DNA of 64,000 bases, from the NCBI RefSeq assembly GCF_001278075.1, contig NZ_CP011340.1:1922001-1986000 (forward strand), written 5' to 3'. Source of the DNA: Streptomyces pristinaespiralis (GTDB lineage: Bacteria; Actinomycetota; Actinomycetes; Streptomycetales; Streptomycetaceae). Made by a program: the position numbers and the translations under genes. A model generated the notes under the pieces. The model was not told the origin of the DNA. It saw only the letters and a list, made by a program, of their open reading frames with translations, and did no database searches. Below, one piece after another: positions 8,068 through 16,065 of this stretch (position 1 is its first letter; each line of letters begins with the position of its first letter).

Positions 8068-8769
8068 TCAGCCCTCTTCCGGCGAGTCGAAGCGGTAACC
8101 GACTCCCCACACCGTCTGGATCAGCCTCGGCCGGGCCGGGTCGTCCTCGATCTTGCCGCGCAGGCGGCGCACATGGACGGTCACGGTCGACAGGTCGCCG
8201 AACTCCCAGCCCCACACGTCCTGCATCAGGCGCTCGCGGCCGATCGCCTCGCCCGGATGCCGCATCAGATGGGCCAGCAGGTCGAACTCCCTGAGGGTGA
8301 GCGCCAGTTCATGCCCGTCCTTCGTCGCACGCCGGGCACCGGGGTCCAGCACGATGCCCGCCGCCGCCAGTTCCGGTCCGGCGCGCCGTTCCCCCGCTCC
8401 CCCGCCGCCCCTGCGCAGCACCGACTCCACCCGCAGCACCAGCTCCCGCGGGCTGAACGGCTTGGTCACGTAGTCGTCCGCGCCCACCTCGAGGCCGAGG
8501 ATGCGGTCGTCCTCGTCGCCCCGCGCCGTGAGCATGATCACCGGCACCCGGGCCTGCTCGCCGGCGCGCAGCCGGCGGCACACCTCCAGGCCGTCCATGC
8601 CCGGCAGCATCAGGTCCAGCACGACCAGGTCGGGCCGCCGCCCGGCCGCGAGCCGCAGCGCCTGCGGCCCGTCCGCGGCACGGTCCACGGCGAAGCCGGC
8701 GCGCTCCAGGTACCCGGTGACGACCTCCGCGACCGTCGGGTCGTCGTCCACGACCAGAATGCTCTGCAT
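8068..8769 (-). CDS. OmpR/PhoB family response regulator
   Basis: 233 residues. Receiver domain residues 1-115 contain the acidic pocket VVDDDP, phospho-acceptor D52 in VVLDLMLPGMDGLEV and the switch lysine in YVTKPFSPREL. The C-terminal winged helix (about 135-230) has LTLREFDLLAHLMRHPGEAIGRERL and ends VWGVGYRFDSPEEG. The start at 8769 (MQSILVVDDD) fits the family better than the upstream in-frame start at 8802. Upstream partner of the histidine kinase; targets unknown. Confidence 0.9.
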   Translation of the reverse strand: MQSILVVDDDPTVAEVVTGYLERAGFAVDRAADGPQALRLAAGRRPDLVVLDLMLPGMDGLEVCRRLRAGEQARVPVIMLTARGDEDDRILGLEVGADDYVTKPFSPRELVLRVESVLRRGGGGAGERRAGPELAAAGIVLDPGARRATKDGHELALTLREFDLLAHLMRHPGEAIGRERLMQDVWGWEFGDLSTVTVHVRRLRGKIEDDPARPRLIQTVWGVGYRFDSPEEG

Positions 8770-8879
8770 GGTGCCAGTGTCCTCGCCCGCGGGGACGCCC
8801 ACCGGCCGGGCCGCCTTACGAAACCGTGACGTCCGATTCGTTCAAGACCTCCGGCCCGCCCGGTCCTACGTTGGTGGGC

Positions 8880-9272
8880 ATGACTCCACGATTCGACGCG
8901 ATCGGCCTGGTCGTCAGCGACATGGCCGCCTCACTCGCCTTCTACCGCCGCCTCGGTCTCGACATCCCCGCGGAGGCGGACTCCGCGCCGCACGCGGAGG
9001 CCGTACTGCCCGGCGGGCTGCGCCTGATGTGGGACACCGAGGAGACGGTCCGCTCCTTCGACCCCGACTGGACCCGCCCCGACGGGGGCGAACGGATGGC
9101 ACCGGCGTTCCTCTGCGACAGCGCCGCCGAGGTCGACGCGCTGTACGACGAACTCGTCGCCGCCGGGTACCGGGGCCACCTCAAGCCCTGGGACGCCGTC
9201 TGGGGGCAGCGTTACGCGGTCGTCCTCGATCCCGACGGGCTCGGCGTCTCGCTCTTCGCCGCCCTGTCGTAG
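8880..9272 (+). CDS. VOC (glyoxalase/bleomycin-resistance fold) family protein
   Basis: 130 residues with the paired beta-alpha-beta-beta-beta modules of the VOC superfamily: [22 protein letters not shown] in module one, [17 protein letters not shown] closing module two. A GGTGGG stretch precedes ATG 8880. The gene reads away from the two-component pair. Its last 61 bp overlap the 3' end of the AraC-family gene on the other strand. Enzymatic role, if any, is unknown. Confidence 0.82.
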   Translation: MTPRFDAIGLVVSDMAASLAFYRRLGLDIPAEADSAPHAEAVLPGGLRLMWDTEETVRSFDPDWTRPDGGERMAPAFLCDSAAEVDALYDELVAAGYRGHLKPWDAVWGQRYAVVLDPDGLGVSLFAALS

Positions 9273-9925
9273 GCGCCGAGCGTGATCCCGGCCAGCGCGC
9301 GCATCTCCCGGGCGAGGTGCGCCTGGTCGGCGCAGCCGGCGCGGTGCGCGGCGTCCCCGTACGGGACGCCGCGGCGTACCAGCGCCAGGGCGCGCTGCAG
9401 CCGCAGGATCCGGGCCAGCGTCTTGGGGCCGTAGCCGAAGGCGTCCAGCGACCGCCGGTGCAGCTGCCGGGCGCCGAGCCCGGCCGCCTCGGCCGCCGCG
9501 GCGACCGTGCCGCCGGCGTCCAGGTGCCGTACGACGGCCCCGAGCAGCGGGTCCGGCGGCACGGCCCTCTCCAGGGCGATCGCCTCCAGTGCGACCGCCT
9601 CGTCCGGTGCCTCGCCGATCCGCTCGGCGAGCCTGCGGGCCTCGGCGGCGCCCCACAGGTCCGCCAGCTCCACCCGCCGGTCCCGCAGCTCGTGCGCGGG
9701 CACCCCCAGCAGGGCGGGCGCGCTCCCGGGCGCGAACCGCACCCCCGCCCAGGCTCCGCCCGCGCCGGTGCTGTGCGCGTGCGTATCGGGCCCCGCGACG
9801 AGCAGCCGCCCCTCGGACCAGAGCAGGTCCATACAGCCGTCGGGCAGCACGGGCCTGGCACCGGGCCCGGCACTCCGCGTCCACACGACGGCCCCGGGGA
9901 CTACCGAGGCGCGCTCCGCGTACAT
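9212..9925 (-). CDS. AraC family transcriptional regulator
   Basis: 237 residues. The N-terminal region ([27 protein letters not shown]) is the DUF6597-like sensor segment found in many actinobacterial AraC proteins. The C-terminal double helix-turn-helix runs from about residue 140, with [32 protein letters not shown] as the second HTH. A TCGGAGGC ribosome binding site precedes ATG 9925. The 3' end overlaps the VOC gene tail-to-tail by 61 bp, so the two transcripts may influence each other. The 5' side faces a 780-bp repeat-rich spacer. Confidence 0.85.
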   Translation of the reverse strand: MYAERASVVPGAVVWTRSAGPGARPVLPDGCMDLLWSEGRLLVAGPDTHAHSTGAGGAWAGVRFAPGSAPALLGVPAHELRDRRVELADLWGAAEARRLAERIGEAPDEAVALEAIALERAVPPDPLLGAVVRHLDAGGTVAAAAEAAGLGARQLHRRSLDAFGYGPKTLARILRLQRALALVRRGVPYGDAAHRAGCADQAHLAREMRALAGITLGAYDRAAKSETPSPSGSRTTA

Positions 9926-10260
9926 GCCTCCGAGGCTATGCCCCCTGCGGGGGCGTTTTCCGCCCCTCCGCTGTACATGACGGGGCGGGCCCCGTCCCCC
10001 CGTCCGGGGCGGGGAAGGTTTCCGCGGGGGCTGCCGCCCCCACACCCCCGGAACGGCGGCTTCGCGCCGCACGCTCCAGTGAGGACAGGACCGGGCCCCC
10101 GGGGTCTCCAAGGCGACAAGGGGGCACTGCGCGTCCGACACCCCGCGGACAGCAGCTTCACGTCGCACGCCCCGGCGAAGATCGGCCACCGGTGTCCCGA
10201 CCCCGGACGAACAGGGGGCGACCCTGGCCGGAGGGGAAGCGGGGCGTTGCTGGGGCCACC

Positions 10261-10423
10261 GGCCGGGAGGGGCGGTGCCGGGCGAGAGGGGCGGGCGGGC
10301 GAGAGGGGCAGTGCCGGCCGGGAAGGGCGGTGCCGGGCGAGAGCGGCGGTGCCGGCCGGGAAGGGCGGTGCCGGCCGGGAAGGGCGGTGCCGGGCGAGAG
10401 CGGCGGTGCCGGGCGAGAGCGGT
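10261..10423. repeat. 19-bp two-variant tandem array
   Basis: Eight full units and one partial unit, nearly all 19 bp. Two variants alternate: A = GGCCGGGAAGGGCGGTGCC and B = GGGCGAGAGCGGCGGTGCC, in the order A B B A B A A B B. One early B unit is 17 bp and two units carry one or two substitutions. Both variants share the GCGGTGCC end. Confidence 0.9.
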
Positions 10424-10514
10424 GAGGACAGCCATGCCGGGCGTCCCCTCCGGAGGCCCCGCCACCCGCACCCCCACCGGCGCAGCCAGCCCCGCAGGGG
10501 CAACGCCCCCATGC

Positions 10515-10660
10515 CGGACCGGGCCCCGGGAAACGCCCCGAGCCGTCACGCTCACGGACCGGGCCACGCCCGGAAACGCCCCGAGCGCGTCACGCTCACG
10601 GACCGGGCCACGCCCGGAAACGCCCCGAGCGCGCCACGCTCACCGACCGGGCCACGCCCC
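10515..10660. repeat. 44-bp tandem repeat, about 3.5 copies
   Basis: Copies begin at 10515 (40 bp), 10555 (44 bp), 10599 (44 bp) and 10643 (partial), each opening with CGGACCGGGCC or a one-base variant. The two central copies differ at one position (GCGTCACG versus GCGCCACG). It lies just downstream of the 3' end of the minus-strand YihY gene. Confidence 0.9.
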
Positions 10661-10706
10661 GGGCCAGGAGCGCAGCGCCCGCCGTCGGGCGTAGCGCTCG
10701 GGAAAG

Positions 10707-11846
10707 CTAGTCGCGGCCGTCCCGGCCGTTCTCCTTCGTCGTGTGCAGACGCGCCCGCACGTCGTCCACCGGCAGGAACTTCGACCAGCGCTCCGGGAAC
10801 TCGGACGGCATGTCCCCGCCGCCCTCCTCGTCGTCCGCGTCGCCGTACATCTCCGCGGCCCGCGCCCGTGCCAGCAGCTGCGCCGCGTCGGCGGCGCGCG
10901 CCCGCTCGTTCGCGGCGCGGGCCGCGGCCGTGGCGACCGACGGCCAGACCCGGTCGATCGCGGCGTTGACCGCCGCGCCGACGAGGACGGCGAAGGCGGA
11001 GATGCCTATCCAGAGCAGGAAGGCGATGGGCGCGGCCAGCGAGCCGTAGATCGTCGGGCCTTCGACCTGGCTGGTGAGGTAGATGCGCAGCAGGAAGCTG
11101 CCGAGGATCCACATGCCGAGGGCCACCAGGGCGCCCGGGATGTCCTCTACCCATGGGGACCGTACGGGCACGGACACGTGGTAGAGCGTGGTCAGGAAGG
11201 CGATGGAGAGCAGCATGACGACGGGCCAGTACAGGATCCGGACGACTTCCGTGCCCCAGGGCATGAGTTCCACGACCCGGTCGGGGCCGACGACGGCGAG
11301 CGGCAGGACGACCGCACCGATCAGCAGGGCGACGATGTACAGCAGGAACGCCAGCAGCCTCGTGGCGACGATGCCGCGGTGCCCGTCGAGCCCGTACATG
11401 ACCGTGATCGTGTCGATGAAGACGTTCACGGCCCGCGACCCGGACCACAGGGCGATGGCGAAACCGATGGAGATCAGGTCGGGCCGGCCGCCCTGGGTGA
11501 CGTCCTCGAGGAGGGGTTTGGCGATGTCGTTGACGCCTCGGTCGGACAGTACGGTGCCGACGGCGGTGAGGATGTTCTCCTCGATGGAGGCGACGGTGGT
11601 GGTGTTGGTCCAGTCGTCGATGTAGCCGAGGAGGCCGATCAGTCCGAGCATCAGCGGCGGGACGGACAGCAGTGTGAAGAACGCCGCCTCGGCCGCCAGG
11701 CCGAGAATGCGGTACTCGATGCACGAATTGACGGTGTCTTTCAGCAGCAGCCATACCATCTTCCGCTTCGAGACGTTGCGGTAGAGGACTCGGGCCCGGT
11801 GGAGCCGGCCCGACGGCCGCTCGGGTGTTTCGTTTGCTGCCTGCAC
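10707..11846 (-). CDS. YihY/virulence factor BrkB family membrane protein
   Basis: 379 residues with about six transmembrane segments, including AAFFTLLSVPPLMLGLIGLLGY, LISIGFAIALWSGSRAVNVFID, LLAFLLYIVALLIGAVVLPLAVVG and IAFLLWIGISAFAVLVGAAVNA. The motifs AAFFTLLSVPP and LWSGSRA are typical of the YihY/BrkB family, whose function remains unsettled (once misassigned as RNase BN). A hydrophilic Ala/Glu-rich C-tail of about 90 residues follows. The GTG start at 11846 abuts AAGGAG with no normal spacing. It lies only 17 bp from the start of the divergent acyl-CoA dehydrogenase, leaving no room for conventional separate promoters. Confidence 0.85.
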   Translation of the reverse strand: MQAANETPERPSGRLHRARVLYRNVSKRKMVWLLLKDTVNSCIEYRILGLAAEAAFFTLLSVPPLMLGLIGLLGYIDDWTNTTTVASIEENILTAVGTVLSDRGVNDIAKPLLEDVTQGGRPDLISIGFAIALWSGSRAVNVFIDTITVMYGLDGHRGIVATRLLAFLLYIVALLIGAVVLPLAVVGPDRVVELMPWGTEVVRILYWPVVMLLSIAFLTTLYHVSVPVRSPWVEDIPGALVALGMWILGSFLLRIYLTSQVEGPTIYGSLAAPIAFLLWIGISAFAVLVGAAVNAAIDRVWPSVATAAARAANERARAADAAQLLARARAAEMYGDADDEEGGGDMPSEFPERWSKFLPVDDVRARLHTTKENGRDGRD

Positions 11847-11863
11847 CTCCTTACCGTATCGGC

Positions 11864-13513
11864 ATGGCAGCCAGCACCCACACAGTGACCAACCAGCCTC
11901 CGCCCCTGGTGGGGTACGACGTGTTCACCGCCGACCGCGCCCTCGCGGAGGCGGTCGACCGGCATGTGGCGGCGGAGGCCGGTGACGCGGCGCGCGAGGA
12001 GCTTTCCGGGCTCGGCCGGGCGGCGGGCTCGGCGGAGGCCCAGGAGTGGGGCGCGCAGGCGGACGGGAATCCGCCGCGGCTGCGGACGCACGACCGGTAC
12101 GGGCACCGGATCGACGAGGTGGACTTCCATCCGGCCTGGCACCGGCTGCTGGACCGTGCCGTGTCCGCGGGGCTGGTGGACGCCTGGGGCAGGCCGGGCG
12201 GCCATGTCCGCCGGGCGGCCGGTTTCCTGGTGTGGACGCAGGTCGAGGCGGGCCACGGCTGCCCGGTGTCGATGACGCACGCCTCGGTGCCGGCGCTGCG
12301 TACCGATCCGGTGCTGGCGGCCGAGTGGGAGCCGCGGCTGACGTCGACCGTGTACGAGGAGGGTCTGCGGCCGGCGTCGCAGAAGCGCGGGGTCCTGTTC
12401 GGGATGGGCATGACGGAGAAGCAGGGCGGCAGCGACGTACGGACGAACACGACGCGTGCCGAGCCGCTGGCACAGGACGGCGAGTACCTGCTCACGGGGC
12501 ACAAGTGGTTCTGTTCGGCGCCGATGAGCGACGGTTTCCTCGTGTCGGCGCAGGCGGCGCCGGCGACGCGGGAAGGCGGCCTGACCTGCTTCCTGGTGCC
12601 CCGGGTGCTGGAGGACGGCAGCCGGAACGTCTTCCGGATCCAGCGGCTGAAGGACAAGCTCGGCAACCGCTCCAACGCCTCGGCCGAGGTCGAGTTCGAG
12701 GGGACGTGGGCGCGGCGGGTCGGCGAGGAGGGGCGGGGGGTGCGCACGATCACCGGGATGGTGGCGGCGACCCGTCTGGACTGTGTCCTCGGTTCGGCCG
12801 CGCTGATGCGGCAGGCGGTGGCGCAGGCGATCCATCACACGGCGTACCGGAGCGCGTTCGGCGGGCTGCTGATCGACAAGCCGCTGATGCGCAATGTGCT
12901 GGCCGATCTCGCGCTGGAGTCGGAGGCGGCGACGACGCTCGGGATGCGGCTGGCGGCGGCGTACGACGCGGACACGGAGCAGGAGCGGGCGTTCCTGCGG
13001 CTGGCGGTCCCCGCGGCGAAGTTCTGGGTGGCGAAGCGGTGCACGCCGGTGGTCGCGGAGGCGTCGGAGTGTCTGGGCGGCAACGGCTACGTCGAGGAGT
13101 CGGGCATGCCTCGGCTGCTGCGCGAGTCACCGCTGAACTCGATCTGGGAGGGGTCGGGCAATGTGCAGGCGCTCGATGTGCTGCGCGCGCTGCAGAGGGA
13201 GCCGTCGGCGCTGAACGCCTTCCTCCAGGAGGTGGGCAGGGCGCGTGGTGCGGACCACCGGCTGGACGGGGCGATCAAGGGGCTGCTGACGGAGCTCGCG
13301 GATCTGGACGGCATCGAGGCGCGGGCGCGCCGGCTGGTGGAGCGTATGGCGCTGGTGCTGCAGGGGTCGCTGCTGGTGCGGTGGGCCCCGCCGGAGGTGT
13401 CGGACGCGTTCTGCGCGTCGCGTCTCGGCGGCGACGGCGGGTCCGTGTTCGGCACGCTTCCGCACACGCTGGACCTGACGTCGATCGTGGAGCGTGCCCG
13501 CGCCGTGGTGTGA
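11864..13513 (+). CDS. AidB-like acyl-CoA dehydrogenase family flavoprotein
   Basis: 549 residues, longer than short-chain acyl-CoA dehydrogenases (about 380) and matching the AidB/isovaleryl-type branch. FAD and substrate motifs include MGMTEKQGGSDVRTNTT, LTGHKWFCSAPMSDGFLV and ECLGGNGYVEESGMPRLLRE. AidB binds DNA and has been linked to the alkylation response in E. coli; the role in Streptomyces is unknown. No Shine-Dalgarno sequence is seen before ATG 11864 and the divergent gene starts 17 bp away, so a leaderless transcript is plausible. Confidence 0.85.
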   Translation: MAASTHTVTNQPPPLVGYDVFTADRALAEAVDRHVAAEAGDAAREELSGLGRAAGSAEAQEWGAQADGNPPRLRTHDRYGHRIDEVDFHPAWHRLLDRAVSAGLVDAWGRPGGHVRRAAGFLVWTQVEAGHGCPVSMTHASVPALRTDPVLAAEWEPRLTSTVYEEGLRPASQKRGVLFGMGMTEKQGGSDVRTNTTRAEPLAQDGEYLLTGHKWFCSAPMSDGFLVSAQAAPATREGGLTCFLVPRVLEDGSRNVFRIQRLKDKLGNRSNASAEVEFEGTWARRVGEEGRGVRTITGMVAATRLDCVLGSAALMRQAVAQAIHHTAYRSAFGGLLIDKPLMRNVLADLALESEAATTLGMRLAAAYDADTEQERAFLRLAVPAAKFWVAKRCTPVVAEASECLGGNGYVEESGMPRLLRESPLNSIWEGSGNVQALDVLRALQREPSALNAFLQEVGRARGADHRLDGAIKGLLTELADLDGIEARARRLVERMALVLQGSLLVRWAPPEVSDAFCASRLGGDGGSVFGTLPHTLDLTSIVERARAVV

Positions 13514-13621
13514 GCCGAGGATCCTGCGCGGTGGAGGGGGCCGGCCCCGTGGCCGTGTGAGTTCCGTCCCCCGGGCGCCCGCGTGCGGCTCCGGGAGATG
13601 CGGCCGTCCGGAGACACCGAA

Positions 13622-13655
13622 CGGGTGCGGGCCGCTGCAAGACGGCCCGCACCCG
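13622..13655 (+). terminator. Hairpin terminator after the acyl-CoA dehydrogenase
   Basis: Perfect 13-bp inverted repeat: arms CGGGTGCGGGCCG (13622-13634) and CGGCCCGCACCCG (13643-13655), loop CTGCAAGA. It lies 109 bp past the stop codon. Confidence 0.75.
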
Positions 13656-13754
13656 CGACGGTTGACGGGTGGTGCTGCGCCGACACGGCACCACCCACAC
13701 CGGCGAACCGGTGTTCCGTCACCTTCGTACACGCGCACGCCCCTTCGCGACGGT

Positions 13755-13768
13755 TGCAAAGGGTTGCA
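13755..13768. promoter_or_regulatory. TGCAA-N4-TTGCA palindrome, candidate operator
   Basis: Perfect inverted repeat TGCAA AGGG TTGCA, 100 bp upstream of the GAF regulator start. It also reads as two TTGCA direct repeats exactly 10 bp (one helical turn) apart. It could be an autoregulatory site; no direct evidence of the binding protein. Confidence 0.4.
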
Positions 13769-13867
13769 TCCTTGTGTGGCATAACGCGGCGCACGGCGGC
13801 CGGGCGGGTGGAGGATTGGGTCGGCCACCCCCGCACACCGGACGCCGGCGTCGCCGAGGAGGACCCC

Positions 13868-15145
13868 GTGAAGAATGCATCGCTCGACCTGGCCGGGCTT
13901 GCGGCAATGGACACCGCCGAGGCCTTGCGGCTGCTGAAGGGTGTGCGGGACGCCGCCCTGTCCGGCCGCCGGCCGAAGGTCGGGCCCCGCGCCGACATCG
14001 ACGAGTCGTGGCAGCGGATGCTGCGCCGGGGCCTGGACCCGGACCGGGACCGCAGGGCCGGGCTGCTTCCGCTGGAGGAGCTGGAGCGGCGCAGGCTCTC
14101 CTCGCCGCTCGTGGAGGTGCTGCCGGTGCTGCGCGAGGGGCTGGTCTCCTTGGCGGAGGGCGCGCAGCACATCATGGTCGTCGCGGACGCCGAGGGCCGG
14201 CTGCTGTGGCGGGAGGGCAGCGCGGCCGTCCTCCGCAAGGGCGACTCGCACGGTTTCGTGGTGGGCGCCGACTGGAAGGAGGAGCTGGTCGGCACGAACG
14301 GTGTCGGTACTCCTCTGGTGTCCCGGCGTCCCGTGCAGGTGCACTCCGCCGAGCATTTCGTCTCCACCCACCACACGTGGACCTGCGCCGGGGCGCCGAT
14401 CACCGACCCGCGGGACGGCAGGCTGATCGGTGTCGTCGACATCAGCGGTCCGCTCTCCACGATGCACCCGGCGACGCTGGCGCTGGTCACCTCGGTGGCC
14501 CGTCTCGCGGAGGCCGAGCTGCGCAACCGCCACCACGAGGCGCTCGACCGGCTCCGCAGTGTCGCCTCGCCGCTGCTGGGACGGCTGGGCGGCCGGGCGG
14601 TGGCGGTGGACGCGAACGGCTGGCCGGCGGCGGTGACGGGCATGGCGCCGCCTGGCAGGCTGCCGCTGCCGAAGTCGGTCAGGGCCGGCCGGCTGTGGCT
14701 GCCGTCGCTCGGTGTGTGCACGCTGGAGCCGCTGCCGGGCGGCTGGCTGATCCGGCCCGACGAGGCATCGCCGGAGGCGGAGCCGGGCCGGGTGGTGCTG
14801 GACCTGAGCCGGCCGCGGCGGCCGTGCGTCACCGTCACGGGCGCCTCGGGGAGCTGGTCGCACGAGCTCAGCCCGCGCCATGCCGAGCTGCTGTACGTCC
14901 TGGCGAGACATCGCGAAGGCCGGTCGGCCGCCCAGCTGGCGCAGGACATCTTCGAGGATCCGACGCGGACGGTGACCGTCCGGGCCGAGATGTCCCGGCT
15001 GCGGCGGCATCTCGCGCAGGTCCTTGCCCACCGGCCGTACCGCTTCGCGGAGGAGGTCGAGGTGGAGCTGGTGCTGCCCGAGCGGCCGGCGGACCTGCTG
15101 CCGCACTCGAGCGCCCCGGCCGTGCGCCGGGGGCCGGTGCCGTGA
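13868..15145 (+). CDS. GAF domain-containing helix-turn-helix regulator
   Basis: 425 residues. A ligand-sensing GAF domain spans roughly residues 80-215 (from AEGAQHIMVVADAEGRLLWREG through ITDPRDGRLIGVVDISG), as in AcoR-type activators. The central sigma-54 AAA+ domain of AcoR is absent. The C-terminus (about 335-400: LSPRHAELLYVLARHREGRSAAQLAQDIF, then VRAEMSRLRRHLAQVL) is a winged-helix-like DNA-binding segment. In Streptomyces such proteins often neighbour aldehyde or alcohol dehydrogenase genes; here the next genes are a GNAT protein and the sulfur operon, so the target is unclear. The GTG start at 13868 has GAGGAGG upstream. Confidence 0.85.
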   Translation: MKNASLDLAGLAAMDTAEALRLLKGVRDAALSGRRPKVGPRADIDESWQRMLRRGLDPDRDRRAGLLPLEELERRRLSSPLVEVLPVLREGLVSLAEGAQHIMVVADAEGRLLWREGSAAVLRKGDSHGFVVGADWKEELVGTNGVGTPLVSRRPVQVHSAEHFVSTHHTWTCAGAPITDPRDGRLIGVVDISGPLSTMHPATLALVTSVARLAEAELRNRHHEALDRLRSVASPLLGRLGGRAVAVDANGWPAAVTGMAPPGRLPLPKSVRAGRLWLPSLGVCTLEPLPGGWLIRPDEASPEAEPGRVVLDLSRPRRPCVTVTGASGSWSHELSPRHAELLYVLARHREGRSAAQLAQDIFEDPTRTVTVRAEMSRLRRHLAQVLAHRPYRFAEEVEVELVLPERPADLLPHSSAPAVRRGPVP

Positions 15146-15158
15146 TTCCCTGGCGCGC

Positions 15159-15728
15159 ATGAGCACCGTCACCGTGACCACCTGGTCCCTCGAACAGACC
15201 TCCCCCGAAGACCAGCGGCCGGCGGCCGCCCCGGAGGAGGACATACGCGTCGTCCGGGCCGAGGTGCCCTCGCCCGAGTTCAGCCGGTTCCTCTACACGG
15301 CGGTCGGCGGGGACGTCCGGTGGACCGACCGGCTGGGCATGACGTACGCCGAGTGGCAGAAGCTGCTGGAGCGCCCGGGGGTCGAGACCTGGGTCGCGTA
15401 CGAGAAGGGGACGCCGGCCGGTTACGTGGAGCTCGAGGCGCAGGACGACGGCGTCGTGGAGATCGTCTACTTCGGGCTGATCCCGGCCTTCCGCGGCCGC
15501 CGGATCGGCGGGCATCTCCTGTCGGCCGTGGTGGCGCGCGCGTGGGACCTGGCGGAGCGGTGGCCCGGCATCGCGCCGACGAAGCGGGTGTGGCTGCACA
15601 CCTGCTCCCTGGACGGCCCGCACGCGATGGACAACTACCTGCGGCGCGGGTTCCGTGTCTTCGACACGAAGGTCACGGAGGAGGCCGAGGTCTCCGCTCC
15701 TGGCCCCTGGCCGGGTGCCGCGCTCTGA
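15159..15728 (+). CDS. GNAT family N-acetyltransferase
   Basis: 189 residues. The acetyl-CoA binding motif is visible as VEIVYFGLIPAFRGRRIGGHLL, followed by HTCSLDGPHAMDNYLRRGFRVF, which is typical of Actinobacterial GNAT proteins. A Pro-rich stretch of about 25 residues precedes the domain. It starts 13 bp after the GAF regulator and probably shares its transcript. Acceptor substrate unknown. Confidence 0.85.
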   Translation: MSTVTVTTWSLEQTSPEDQRPAAAPEEDIRVVRAEVPSPEFSRFLYTAVGGDVRWTDRLGMTYAEWQKLLERPGVETWVAYEKGTPAGYVELEAQDDGVVEIVYFGLIPAFRGRRIGGHLLSAVVARAWDLAERWPGIAPTKRVWLHTCSLDGPHAMDNYLRRGFRVFDTKVTEEAEVSAPGPWPGAAL

Positions 15729-15783
15729 CGCTCTTCCGCGTCCCCTTGCGGGGCGCGGCGTACGTTCTCCGGTGACCCATGAC

Positions 15784-15810
15784 ACACTGTCTCGCGATGC
15801 GGGACAGTGT
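15784..15810. terminator. Inverted repeat between GNAT gene and sulfur operon
   Basis: Arms ACACTGTC (15784-15791) and GACAGTGT (15803-15810) extend inward to a 12-bp stem with one G-T pair and a 3-nt loop. It lies 56 bp past the GNAT stop and 58 bp before the sulfur-operon leader ORF. It is either a terminator or an operator for the sulfur operon; the sequence alone does not decide. Confidence 0.5.
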
Positions 15811-15867
15811 TGTCCACATTCTGGATGAAGGTGGACTGGGTCCAAAGTCCCATGACACGCTTCCGTC

Positions 15868-15951
15868 ATGTCCAGCACTGGAATTGCCTTGGTGAGTCGG
15901 CGGCACGTCGACCTCGGCCGCATGTCCAGCGCCATCTGTCCGGCCTGCTGA
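15868..15951 (+). CDS. Putative cysteine-responsive leader peptide of the sulfur operon
   Basis: 27-codon ORF too short for routine gene calling. It begins MSSTGIALVSRRHVDLGR and ends MSSAICPAC before a TGA at 15949. The core VSRRHVDLGRMSSAIC is the recurrent signature of small leader ORFs upstream of sulfur-assimilation genes in actinobacteria. Two of the last four codons encode cysteine (TGT at 15937 and TGC at 15946), so ribosome stalling when Cys-tRNA is scarce could control the downstream genes. It ends 114 bp before the sulfite reductase start. Conserved composition and position make it a confident regulatory ORF; the mechanism in this organism is inference from related systems. Confidence 0.82.
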   Translation: MSSTGIALVSRRHVDLGRMSSAICPAC

Positions 15952-16065
15952 GAGCTCAGCACCGCCGCACTTCCGACTTTTCCTCACCCCGCCCTGCGCA
16001 CCGTCGCGCTTCCCGCGAGTGTGCAGCTCAGAGCCGCCCTCCTGCAGTCTCGAAGGACTATCACC

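Larger units (their letters stand above)
9926..10706. other. Gene-free repeat-rich spacer
   Basis: 781 bp between the starts and ends of two minus-strand genes. Apparent reading frames here are low-complexity Arg/Pro/Gly/Ala translations with no domain. It contains two tandem-repeat arrays (10261-10423 and 10515-10660) and, at about 10005-10075, GC-rich inverted segments common in Streptomyces intergenic DNA. Confidence 0.7.
13514..13867. other. Spacer upstream of the GAF regulator
   Basis: 354 bp without a credible gene. It contains a terminator hairpin at 13622-13655 and the palindrome at 13755-13768, followed by TTGTGTGGCATAACG (13773-13787), which may include the promoter of the downstream regulator. 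Confidence 0.55.

Noticed and set aside
10261..10423. Possible CRISPR array
   Set aside because: Units are contiguous 19-bp repeats without unique spacers and there are no cas genes nearby; it is a minisatellite.
9926..10706. Several Arg/Pro/Ala-rich open frames across the repeat spacer
   Set aside because: Translations simply mirror the tandem repeats and GC bias, with no ribosome binding sites or recognisable fold.
13087..14949. 620-codon minus-strand frame antisense to the GAF regulator
   Set aside because: Ser/Arg/Pro-rich shadow with no domain; crosses a terminator and the acyl-CoA dehydrogenase 3' end. The plus-strand GAF/HTH gene is clear.
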